Below are positions 6,872 through 13,883 of a DNA stretch of 17,142 nucleotides, in pieces. A program made the position numbers and the translations under genes. Source of the DNA: Lachnospiraceae bacterium (GTDB lineage Bacteria > Bacillota > Clostridia > Lachnospirales > Lachnospiraceae); the NCBI GenBank assembly GCA_003489085.1, contig DNJM01000111.1, positions 1-17,142 of the forward strand, in the 5' to 3' direction. How positions within the stretch are numbered: the first letter of the stretch is position 1; every line of letters starts with the position of its first letter. The notes under the pieces were generated by a model. It worked only from the letters and a program-made list of their open reading frames with translations. It made no database searches and had not been told where the DNA came from.

Positions 6872-8776
6872 TCAGTTCGTGGATGTTTCAACACCTTGAG
6901 AAAGAACAACAGGCTTTGCCTGGTCTATCAGATGGTCCAGCTTTGGAATGGAGCCGATAACATTTTCTGCCAGCCAGTCCATGGTAATAATATCTTCCGG
7001 GGACAGTACATCGCTCTCGTTCTGCTGTACCAGGCCGGTCTGGGAGAAGAGAACTCCTGTAAAAGGATTGTAGCCGTCCTTGCAGATCGTATTCTGCAGA
7101 AGGCGTACCAGACGGCTGGTGCCAAGCGGCAGGTTCTGTGAACAGATAATTTCAATGATATCGGAAGACATGCCCCACCAGTAGCTGAGTGTTTTGGACT
7201 GCGCGGCAACCTCGTCATTTTTCCAGGAGCCTTTCAGAATCGTATCAATCATTTTTTCATAGAATTTGCCCCAGTGCCATACCGGAATTGCCAGATTGAA
7301 GGTTCCGTGTTCTTCCAGGCGGAACAGACCAAAATACCGGGAGGCGTGTCCGGGAATGATCATATCCTGTCCTGAGATACAGGTGACTCCCTCACTTTGC
7401 AGTTCGCCGATGGGGGAGGAGTCTTTCAGGGTGGACCACTTCAGGTGAATCTTCGCACGCGGATTGATCATTTTTGCACCAAGTGCAAAGGCGTTGATAT
7501 TTGCTACCATACCGTAGATCGGATAATCTGCAATATAGCCAAGGCTGTTGCTTTCCGACATGGATGCGGCGATGGCTCCCATAAGGAATTTGGCCTCATA
7601 CATACGCGCATAATAGGTGCGGATATACTGGTGGCTTGCATTCAGAGAGCAATTCAGAATCTTGATATCCGGATGCTTGATGGCAGCACGTATGCTGGCC
7701 AGAAGGAGCGGCGGGGAGGTAGTGAAGATAATATCATTCCCCTGCGCAATGGCATCCTCCAGCAGGCTGTCAATGTTGTCCAGTGTGGCATTTTCATAAG
7801 AGCAGGTCACGATCTGGTCGCCGAAGGTATCCTCCAGATGCATGCGGCCCAGTTCGTGCGCATAGGTCCATGCAGAGGTTTCCGCTGATTTCTCCTGGAT
7901 AAATGCGATGTTGAGTCTGGATTTGCTGGATGGAAGCAGGAGCTTCAGGATATTCGTCTTTTCTGCTACCGGATTCATTACCAGATCCAGTGGTTTATCG
8001 CTGGCCAGAAGAGCCAGTTCCTTCTGATTCTTGGTAATCAGCTGCTTGAGCTGAGAGGTCGGCATACCGATGATTTCCCGGTAGCCATAGATTTCGATAA
8101 AGGCAAGGAAAGCATCCCCGTGTGTCAGATGATCGGATTCCGGTACATCGAACAATGAACTGAAGCGGGAAAGAGTCGAGCTGAAGGTCAATCGGTCATC
8201 CTCTGTCCAGACCTCATCCGGGCGTTTGCCGACCATGCGCTGCAGCTTGGCAAAGCTTCCCTCTCTGGTAAACCAGATGTAATTCACTTCGGAAAGATTA
8301 TAGAAATCCATAAATTCATAGTAGATCTTATTTTCTTTTTCATTGGTTCGCGGAGGTATGATCCGGGTGACATAGCCTGGGATGGATACAGCGCCGAAAT
8401 ATTTCAATACACTGACACGCTTATTTCCTTCCAGCACATAAAAGCGGTTCATGTATTCATAGGCCTTAATTGGTTCCCGGATCCCTTCTTCGGTGTGTGA
8501 TTTGCAGAGGTCGATCCATTTAATGGCGAATTCCGTTCCCTGGGCCAGAATCGGCATGAAATTAGCTGCAAATGCATTGCTTCTGTCATCGGTTTTGGTT
8601 CCTACGATCCGGTTGGTCGGAATCTGCACCAGCCCCAGTGGAACCTCGGTTACGGCATCTTTACGTTTTATATGTTTATCAAGCGCATCCAGATAAGGAT
8701 TGAGTCCTTTGGCGAGGCGCGAAGTCACTTCCTTTTTGCCGGAACGATAGGCTTTTTCGTAATCAGCTATAGACAT
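6872..8776 (-). CDS. ParB-like domain fused to a BMP/PnrA-like ligand-binding domain, cytoplasmic
   Basis: This is a 634-aa protein with two recognisable parts. Around residues 103-130 is a ParB/sulfiredoxin-like motif, with LEGNKRVSVLKYFG at 115-128. After a helical middle region, residues 286 to about 520 resemble the BMP family (PnrA, Med and TmpC lipoproteins that bind nucleosides). Examples are RLNIAFIQEKS, then YEAKFLMGAIAASMSESNSLG (393-413), and the following GYIADYPIYG segment. BMP proteins are usually exported lipoproteins, yet this one starts MSIADYEKAYRSGKKEV with no signal or lipobox. The ATG at 8776 follows an AAAGGTGG site. The longer open frame to 9193 would overlap the divergent amidase gene and was not used. 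Likely role: intracellular sensor, by inference. A nucleoside ligand is only a family-based guess. Databases probably label it a BMP family substrate-binding protein. Confidence 0.75.
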   Translation of the reverse strand: MSIADYEKAYRSGKKEVTSRLAKGLNPYLDALDKHIKRKDAVTEVPLGLVQIPTNRIVGTKTDDRSNAFAANFMPILAQGTEFAIKWIDLCKSHTEEGIREPIKAYEYMNRFYVLEGNKRVSVLKYFGAVSIPGYVTRIIPPRTNEKENKIYYEFMDFYNLSEVNYIWFTREGSFAKLQRMVGKRPDEVWTEDDRLTFSSTLSRFSSLFDVPESDHLTHGDAFLAFIEIYGYREIIGMPTSQLKQLITKNQKELALLASDKPLDLVMNPVAEKTNILKLLLPSSKSRLNIAFIQEKSAETSAWTYAHELGRMHLEDTFGDQIVTCSYENATLDNIDSLLEDAIAQGNDIIFTTSPPLLLASIRAAIKHPDIKILNCSLNASHQYIRTYYARMYEAKFLMGAIAASMSESNSLGYIADYPIYGMVANINAFALGAKMINPRAKIHLKWSTLKDSSPIGELQSEGVTCISGQDMIIPGHASRYFGLFRLEEHGTFNLAIPVWHWGKFYEKMIDTILKGSWKNDEVAAQSKTLSYWWGMSSDIIEIICSQNLPLGTSRLVRLLQNTICKDGYNPFTGVLFSQTGLVQQNESDVLSPEDIITMDWLAENVIGSIPKLDHLIDQAKPVVLSQGVETSTN

Positions 8777-8826
8777 TCGTTTATACCACCTTTCTATTGT
8801 TATACATTGATATATAGGATAACCAG

Positions 8827-8836
8827 CTGTATACAG
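8827..8836. repeat. Ten-base palindrome in the divergent spacer
   Basis: CTGTATACAG is a perfect palindrome about 50 bases upstream of the ParB-BMP start, in the 183-base spacer between the divergent genes. Its place suggests a possible operator or promoter element, but a 10-base palindrome can arise by chance. I see no convincing sigma-A promoter pair for the minus-strand gene here. Confidence 0.25.
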
Positions 8837-8895
8837 TTTCATAATACCGGGAGTTCCAGGAAAGCGCAATAGGGATTTTGTACTAGAAATTCTGC

Positions 8896-8923
8896 ACTTT
8901 TCGGGCATTTTCCGCATAAATTG
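8896..8923 (+). promoter_or_regulatory. Possible SigK-like promoter of the amidase gene
   Basis: CATAAATTG at 8915-8923 differs at one fixed base from the SigK -10 consensus CATAnnnTA. An AC pair at 8896-8897 lies 17 bases upstream. It ends 36 bases before the amidase ATG. The match is short and degenerate. It gains weight only because the encoded protein resembles the SigK-dependent amidase CwlC. Confidence 0.2.
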
Positions 8924-8959
8924 GATAGAGAAGCGTAAAGCGCATAAAGGAGAGGGAAA

Positions 8960-9742
8960 ATGGCGTACAAAGTAATGATAGATCCCGGGCATGGGGGAAA
9001 GGATCCGGGAGCTGTTTTTGAAGGACGACAGGAGAAGGATGACGCGCTGCGTCTGGCGCTGGCGGTCGGTGAAATCCTGCAGAATCGCGGTGTGGATGTA
9101 GAGTATACCCGGACAACGGATGTGTATGAATCCCCGTTTGAAAAAGCGATGGAAGGCAATGAGGCCGAGGTGGATTTTTTTGTGTCCATTCATAGGAATT
9201 CCTATCCGGAGGACAATGTCGTATCCGGTGTGGAAGTACTGGTGTACGATAAGAGCGGTGTAAGATATCAGATGGCAGAAAATATTGCCGATCAGCTGGA
9301 AAGCACCGGGTTCGTAAACCTGGGGGTGAAAGAAAGGCCGAATCTGATTGTACTCAAGCGGACGCGAATGCCGGCGGTATTGGTAGAGGCTGGATTCATG
9401 AATTCGGATACGGATAACCAGCTGTTTGATCAGAATTTTGAGGCCATTGCACAGGCCATTGCGGATGGTATTCTGGATACCTTACAGACATCCGGATCGG
9501 ACAGTCATAATACCGGGACAATGGTCTACCGGGTGCAGACAGGAGCTTTCCGAAACCCGGTCTATGCAAGACGTATGGAAGAAGAGCTTCTGGAGGAAGA
9601 ATATCCGGTGATGATTCTGGAAGAGGATGGTTTGTACCGCGTACAGGTCGGGAATGAAGAGAATCTGAATGCAGCGGCGGAGCTGGAACGGAGACTGAAA
9701 CAGGACGGCTACGCAACGGTTATTGTAAGCAGCGCAAAATAG
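8960..9742 (+). CDS. N-acetylmuramoyl-L-alanine amidase with SPOR domain (CwlC-like layout)
   Basis: This is a zinc peptidoglycan amidase that cuts the bond between muramic acid and L-alanine, 260 aa. The Amidase_3 domain spans about residues 3-175. Zinc ligands are His11 (DPGHGG), Glu25 and His78 (SIHRN), with catalytic Glu143 in VEAGFMNS. A short linker leads to a C-terminal SPOR domain (about 189-258, starting VYRVQTGAF) that binds peptidoglycan. There is no signal peptide: the zinc motif starts at residue 8. This order, length and lack of a signal match Bacillus subtilis CwlC, which lyses the mother cell late in sporulation, so a similar job is possible but unproven. The start is set by AAAGGAG 7 bases before the ATG. 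It is divergent from the ParB-BMP gene. Confidence 0.9.
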   Translation: MAYKVMIDPGHGGKDPGAVFEGRQEKDDALRLALAVGEILQNRGVDVEYTRTTDVYESPFEKAMEGNEAEVDFFVSIHRNSYPEDNVVSGVEVLVYDKSGVRYQMAENIADQLESTGFVNLGVKERPNLIVLKRTRMPAVLVEAGFMNSDTDNQLFDQNFEAIAQAIADGILDTLQTSGSDSHNTGTMVYRVQTGAFRNPVYARRMEEELLEEEYPVMILEEDGLYRVQVGNEENLNAAAELERRLKQDGYATVIVSSAK

Positions 9743-9767
9743 GGTATATTTTTGTCAGAAAGTAGTG

Positions 9768-9773
9768 TATAAT
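9768..9773 (+). promoter_or_regulatory. -10 element before the peptidase C26 gene
   Basis: A perfect TATAAT lies 33 bases before the ATG at 9807. No good -35 hexamer is found at 16-18 bases. TTGTCA at 9752-9757 is present but only 10 bases away, so the promoter assignment is tentative. Confidence 0.35.
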
Positions 9774-9806
9774 CAATGAAGAAAATACAGTGAGGAGCTT
9801 GTACGA

Positions 9807-10535
9807 ATGAGAAAACCATTGATTGGAATTGCGGCAAATATTCTGATTATGAGCGGAGATTCTATGCCGGGAATGTACCGTTCCTATGTAAATCATGATT
9901 ATGTAGAGAGTCTGATAAAGGCGGGATGTATTCCGGTTCTTCTGCCTGTGATTGAGGAACCGGAGGATATCCGGCATCAGGTGGAGCAGATGGATGGCAT
10001 CCTGCTTTCCGGGGGCTATGATATGGATACGACCTTATATGGAGAAGAGCCGGCCTGGGGACAGGATTTCTCCATGCGGGAGGTGGATGTGTTTTATCTG
10101 GAGGTGATTCGTGCGGCAGCGAAGCTGAAGAAGCCGGTATTCGGCATCTGCAAGGGAATCCAGGCGATCAATGTAGCATTCGGAGGAACGCTGTATCAGG
10201 ATCTGGCAGCGCAGTGCCCGGATTCGAATCGTCACAGACAGCTGGCACCGCGCTATCATCCGACGCATCATATTCAGGTGGAGCGGGACAGCTTCCTGGG
10301 AAGTGTACTGCCGGAGCGGACCTGTGTCAATTCCTTCCACCATCAGGCTGTAAAAGAGCTGGCGGAGGGGTTCCGGGTGACAGCGCGTGCAGAGGACGGA
10401 GTCGTAGAGTGCATTGAGCGAATAGAAGGCAGCTTTATCTGCGGCGTGCAGTGGCATCCGGAGATGATGGCGAAGTTCGGAAACCCTTTGATGATAGAGC
10501 TGTTTGAAGCGTTTGCGGGGAAATGCCGGAAGTAA
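9807..10535 (+). CDS. Gamma-glutamyl-gamma-aminobutyrate hydrolase family protein (peptidase C26)
   Basis: This is a stand-alone class I glutamine-amidotransferase-like hydrolase, 242 aa. It carries an IL-LSGG-D turn at 65-72, the nucleophile elbow FGICKGIQA with Cys115, HHQAV at 178-182, and the catalytic pair His217 and Glu219 in GVQWHPE. Members of this family, such as PuuD, hydrolyse gamma-glutamyl amides like gamma-glutamyl-GABA. The actual substrate here is unknown, and no putrescine pathway gene is nearby. It has no signal peptide. The ATG has GAGGAG 9 bases upstream. The sigma-like gene begins 19 bases after its stop with its own ribosome site, so the two probably share a transcript. 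Confidence 0.88.
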   Translation: MRKPLIGIAANILIMSGDSMPGMYRSYVNHDYVESLIKAGCIPVLLPVIEEPEDIRHQVEQMDGILLSGGYDMDTTLYGEEPAWGQDFSMREVDVFYLEVIRAAAKLKKPVFGICKGIQAINVAFGGTLYQDLAAQCPDSNRHRQLAPRYHPTHHIQVERDSFLGSVLPERTCVNSFHHQAVKELAEGFRVTARAEDGVVECIERIEGSFICGVQWHPEMMAKFGNPLMIELFEAFAGKCRK

Positions 10536-10554
10536 TGCAGAAGGAGAATCGAAT

Positions 10555-11394
10555 ATGAATCAGCGAATACAGTTTCAGGAGAAGCTCAGGGGAATCCTGG
10601 ATATGGCCCGGGCACAGCAGAACCGGGTAACAACAGAAGAAGTAGAACACTATTTTGAAGAGGAGCAGCTGACAGATGCACAGACAGAGTTGGTCTATGA
10701 CTATCTTCTTTCACAGAAGGTGGCTGTCAGTGGCTATGAGAAGAAGGGCGGCAGGATCACGGATCCCGGTGAAGAAGAGAAGTTTACGGAGGAAGAGAAG
10801 GCATATCTGAAGGATTACGAAAGAGATATAAAAGCGATCCGCCCGGTATCAGGGGAAGAGCAGGAAAATCTGTTTCAGAAAGCAAAATCCGGTGATGCAC
10901 TGGCAAAAAGCCGTCTGGTGGAAGGCTATCTTTCGACAGTGGTGGAGCTGGCAAAGCAGAATTATCACCCGGAGGTATTTCTGGGAGATATGATTCAGGA
11001 GGGAAATGTCAGTCTGATGCTGGCTCTGGACATGCTTCCGGAAGAGGATGCGGACAGGTTTGTACGAAGAGAGATTGCACAGAGTATGCAGGCATTGGCA
11101 GAAGAGCAGAAGGAGACGAAAAAGCGGGACAACCGCATGGTAGAGAAGGTAAATGAGCTGGATGCCGGTATTACAAAGCTGACAGAAGAAATGGGACGCA
11201 AGGTTACGATAGAAGAGCTGGCCGTATTCCTGGATATGCCTCTGGAAGAGATCGTTTCTGTGATGCAGCTGGCGGGAGAGGAGATAGCTCTGCCGGAAAC
11301 AGATCCGGAAGAGGTACTTCATGTACCGGGAGCCGGAAAGATGAAGGAAGAGCTGTTGGATGGTTTTGAAGATATGAAATATGAAAAGGAATAA
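10555..11394 (+). CDS. Sigma-70-like protein lacking DNA-recognition regions
   Basis: This is a 279-aa soluble, acidic protein related to the housekeeping sigma factor. Residues 7-60 resemble sigma region 1.1, and 80-115 resemble 1.2. Residues 116-160 align well with regions 2.1-2.2, the core-RNA-polymerase contact: SRLVEGYLSTVVELAK then GDMIQEGNVSLMLALD. The next stretch (162-197), where RpoD has the aromatic YATWWIRQAI melting and -10 reading helix, contains no Tyr or Trp and a single Phe. Residues 198-245 match region 3 (EEMGRKVTIEELAVFLDM). The protein then stops, with no region 4 to read the -35 box. It could bind core polymerase without recognising promoters. I chose ATG 10555 because AAGGAG lies 8 bases before it, not the in-frame ATG at 10504 inside the previous gene. 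Alternative: a diverged, still functional sigma. Confidence 0.8.
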   Translation: MNQRIQFQEKLRGILDMARAQQNRVTTEEVEHYFEEEQLTDAQTELVYDYLLSQKVAVSGYEKKGGRITDPGEEEKFTEEEKAYLKDYERDIKAIRPVSGEEQENLFQKAKSGDALAKSRLVEGYLSTVVELAKQNYHPEVFLGDMIQEGNVSLMLALDMLPEEDADRFVRREIAQSMQALAEEQKETKKRDNRMVEKVNELDAGITKLTEEMGRKVTIEELAVFLDMPLEEIVSVMQLAGEEIALPETDPEEVLHVPGAGKMKEELLDGFEDMKYEKE

Positions 11395-11395
11395 A

Positions 11396-11422
11396 GGGAC
11401 AGCGGAGTATCTCCGCCGTCCC
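11396..11422. terminator. Bidirectional terminator between convergent genes
   Basis: GGGAC plus GCGGAG (11396-11407) pairs with CTCCGC plus GTCCC (11411-11422) with one internal mismatch and a TAT loop. On the minus strand the stem is followed by TTTATTCCTTTTC, a good T-run, so it should stop the CNNM-type gene. On the + strand TCTTAAAGTTTT follows, enough to serve the sigma-like gene too. Confidence 0.75.
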
Positions 11423-11461
11423 TCTTAAAGTTTTGAGTAAACCGTTTCCTGTTTATCTTTA

Positions 11462-12760
11462 TCAGTCCTCATTATCCTCTGTATCGTGCCTTTTCCGTGC
11501 AGGGCTGTAATCCTCCGGGATATACAGATGAACCTTCTCTACACGGTTTTTATCGAGCTTTTCCACGACCATACGGATACCGTCGTCGGTCGTAACTTCA
11601 TCATTTAATTCCGGCAGACGATCCAGCTGTTCAATGATAAATCCGCCCAGGGAGTCATAATCATTGGATTCCAGCATCAGCCCGATTTCATCATTCAGGT
11701 CATCCAGATTCATGGAACCTTCTATCAGATATTCATTTTTGGCAAGCTCCTTAATATAGTCTTCTTCATTTTCGTCGTATTCATCGTGGATCTCGCCGAC
11801 GATTTCTTCCAGAATATCTTCCAATGTAATCAGACCGGCCGTCTCTCCGTACTCATCCAGGACAATGGCAATATTGAAAGAAGCTTTCCGCATTTCTACC
11901 AGCAGTTCAGAAATACTTTTGTATTCATAAGTAAAATAAGCTTCCCGCATGATATCAAGGATATGGAAATCCTTTTTGCTGTCATACAGCAGCAGATCCT
12001 TCATGTTGATGGTACCGATAACATTGTCTGTGGTATCTTCAAAAATCGGGAGACGGGTAAATTTGTCTTCCCGGAATATCTCTATCAGTTCTTCATAAGT
12101 GCTGTTTACATCGGCGAATGTCATATGCACACGTGGAACCATGACATCTTTTGCTTTTGCATCGCCAAGGTCGAACACGTTATAGATCATTTCCTTTTCT
12201 TCAGATTCGATGACACCGTCTTCGTGGCTGACATCCACGATCGTACGAAGCTCTGTCTCGGTCATGGAATCATTTCTTGCATTCGGGTCTATACGGAACA
12301 GGAACATAACGCCTCTGGACAGATTGTTTACGATAAAGATCAGAGGGGTCATGATTCTCAGTAGAAAATAAATGACAGGCGTATAGGCCAGTGCCAGCTT
12401 TTCCGCATGAATAGTTGCCATGGTTTTCGGGGTAATCTCACCGAACAGGAGGATCAAAAGCGTAATGATACCGGTTGCTATGGCAACAGCAGCACCGCCG
12501 AAGTTATAGGCGATCATGGTGGAAATAGAAGATGCGGCCAGATTGACAATGTTGTTGCCGATCAGGATGGCGCTTAACATTTTTCCAGAATCCTCCGTAA
12601 TTTTAAGCAGTGTTTCTGCACGCTTGTTTCCTTCCTCAACCAAAGTACGGATTCGAATCTTGTTAACGGTTACCAGGCAGGTTTCCGCAGATGAGAAAAA
12701 GGCGGAAAGCGCCAGTAAAATGGTTAGAATAATAATCTGTATGACGACACTCGAGTCCAA
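11462..12760 (-). CDS. Hemolysin-family CNNM/CBS transporter-like membrane protein (HlyC/CorC type)
   Basis: This is a membrane protein of the CNNM/CorC group, linked in relatives to magnesium or cobalt export, 432 aa. Residues 1 to about 190 form the DUF21 membrane domain, with LSAFFSSAET at 18-27 and a conserved FGEITPKT at 106-113. Two CBS domains follow (about 204-262 and 268-328, the second ending ITLEDILEEIVGEIHDEYD), then a CorC/HlyC domain at about 340-415. The old name hemolysin does not imply toxin activity. The start is uncertain. GTG 12772 directly abuts the ribosome site AAGGAG, so I prefer TTG 12760, 11 bases downstream. The gene is divergent from murB and has its own sigma-A promoter at 12808-12836. 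Confidence 0.88.
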   Translation of the reverse strand: MDSSVVIQIIILTILLALSAFFSSAETCLVTVNKIRIRTLVEEGNKRAETLLKITEDSGKMLSAILIGNNIVNLAASSISTMIAYNFGGAAVAIATGIITLLILLFGEITPKTMATIHAEKLALAYTPVIYFLLRIMTPLIFIVNNLSRGVMFLFRIDPNARNDSMTETELRTIVDVSHEDGVIESEEKEMIYNVFDLGDAKAKDVMVPRVHMTFADVNSTYEELIEIFREDKFTRLPIFEDTTDNVIGTINMKDLLLYDSKKDFHILDIMREAYFTYEYKSISELLVEMRKASFNIAIVLDEYGETAGLITLEDILEEIVGEIHDEYDENEEDYIKELAKNEYLIEGSMNLDDLNDEIGLMLESNDYDSLGGFIIEQLDRLPELNDEVTTDDGIRMVVEKLDKNRVEKVHLYIPEDYSPARKRHDTEDNED

Positions 12761-12771
12761 TGATTCAGTCA

Positions 12772-12777
12772 CTCCTT
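12772..12777 (-). promoter_or_regulatory. Ribosome binding site bearing on the CNNM-type gene start
   Basis: AAGGAG on the minus strand includes the first base of the GTG at 12772, leaving no spacer for that codon. TTG at 12760 is 11 bases away and is the better start. Confidence 0.5.
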
Positions 12778-12807
12778 CTTTTTTGAAAAATAGTATATAC
12801 AGCTATA

Positions 12808-12836
12808 AATATACCGTATTTGGCTGCATTTTGCAA
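12808..12836 (-). promoter_or_regulatory. Sigma-A promoter of the CNNM-type gene
   Basis: On the minus strand TTGCAA (12831-12836) and TATATT (12808-12813) are separated by exactly 17 bases. Transcription would start near 12800, about 40 bases before the coding start. Confidence 0.6.
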
Positions 12837-12858
12837 GAGGGAGTATCGGCCCTTGGAG

Positions 12859-12887
12859 TTGAATTTCAGAAGAATTTGTTGTATCAT
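12859..12887 (+). promoter_or_regulatory. Sigma-A promoter of the murB operon
   Basis: TTGAAT (12859-12864) and TATCAT (12882-12887) are separated by 17 bases. A transcript starting near 12894 could not include the upstream in-frame ATG at 12888, which supports a later murB start. Confidence 0.6.
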
Positions 12888-12965
12888 ATGGAAGTAGAAG
12901 AAGCATCTGTGGGAAGGAGTCCCCTTTCTGTGGAGGCCGGGAAAAAATTGGAGACAGATAATCGT

Positions 12966-13883
12966 ATGAAAGCAGAATTTGAGCAGAAGCTTCGGAGTAT
13001 TGCCGGAGAAGGAAATGTGTTAATTGATGAACCTATGGCAAAGCATACGACCTTTCGGGTCGGCGGACCGGCAGATTACTTTGTAACACCGGATATTCCG
13101 GAAAAGGTGAGGGATCTGACAGACCTGTGCAGGAAAAAAGGTATTCCTTATTATATTCTGGGAAATGGAAGTAATCTTCTGGTAAGTGATAAAGGATACA
13201 GAGGCGTTATTCTTCAGATTTATAAGAATATGGAGGCAGTCGGGATCGAAGAAGGCGGTAAGATAAGAGCACAGGCAGGGGCGCTGCTTTCTAAGGTTGC
13301 CGCCGCGGCATATGAAGCTTCCCTGACCGGATTTGAATTTGCAGCCGGAATTCCGGGAACCATCGGCGGGGCAGCTGTGATGAATGCCGGTGCATATGGC
13401 GGAGAGCTGAAGGATGTTTTTCTGGAGGCAACAGTGCTTACACCGGAGGGAGAGATAAAGAGGCTGACCAGAGAGGAAATGCAGCTGGGATATCGAACGA
13501 GTGCGGTTGCAAAAAATGGTTATATCGTACTGGAAGTACGGATACAATTAAGCAAAGGCAGCCAGGAGAATATCCGGGCACTGATGGAGGATCTGAAGAA
13601 AAGACGTATTGCCAAGCAGCCGCTTGAATACCCGAGTGCGGGAAGCACGTTTAAACGTCCGGAAGGATATTTTGCCGGAAAGTTGATCCAGGATGCCGGA
13701 TTAAGAGGCTTTACAGTAGGAGGAGCACAGGTTTCGGAGAAACATTGCGGTTTCGTAATCAATAAAAATGAAGCTAAAGCAAAGGATATTGTTTCTTTGA
13801 TAGAACAGGTAAAGGAAAAGGTGGATAAAGCGTTCGGTGTGATGCTGGAGACGGAAGTGAAATATCTGGGAGAGATGGAGTGA
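12966..13883 (+). CDS. murB: UDP-N-acetylenolpyruvoylglucosamine reductase MurB
   Basis: This FAD enzyme reduces UDP-GlcNAc-enolpyruvate to UDP-MurNAc with NADPH in the cytoplasm, the second step of peptidoglycan precursor synthesis. It is 305 aa from ATG 12966, the normal size for a type II MurB. The FAD-binding half shows HTTFRVGGPADYF (27-39) and LGNGSNLLVSDKG (65-77), then GFEFAAGIPGTIGGAAVMNAGAYG at 122-145. Catalytic residues are Arg177 (GYRTS), Ser227 (SAGSTFKRP) and Glu297 near the end. The open frame extends upstream, but a promoter at 12859-12887 overlaps the ATG at 12888. GTG 12930, 10 bases after an AAGGAG, remains an alternative start adding 12 residues. GGAG at 12950-12953 is 12 bases from the chosen ATG. 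The stop overlaps the rapZ start. Confidence 0.95.
   Translation: MKAEFEQKLRSIAGEGNVLIDEPMAKHTTFRVGGPADYFVTPDIPEKVRDLTDLCRKKGIPYYILGNGSNLLVSDKGYRGVILQIYKNMEAVGIEEGGKIRAQAGALLSKVAAAAYEASLTGFEFAAGIPGTIGGAAVMNAGAYGGELKDVFLEATVLTPEGEIKRLTREEMQLGYRTSAVAKNGYIVLEVRIQLSKGSQENIRALMEDLKKRRIAKQPLEYPSAGSTFKRPEGYFAGKLIQDAGLRGFTVGGAQVSEKHCGFVINKNEAKAKDIVSLIEQVKEKVDKAFGVMLETEVKYLGEME

Noticed and set aside
8777..9193. A 139-codon upstream extension of the ParB-BMP open frame on the minus strand
   Set aside because: It covers the start of the divergent amidase gene, has no family similarity that I can see, and a good ribosome site precedes the internal ATG at 8776.
11786..12364. A 192-codon plus-strand open frame opposite the CNNM-type gene
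   Set aside because: It mirrors the CBS-domain coding region and has His/Phe-rich random composition.
12516..12965. Upstream extension of murB, including ATG at 12888
   Set aside because: It runs through the divergent CNNM-type gene and the promoter pair; MurB similarity begins only after 12966.
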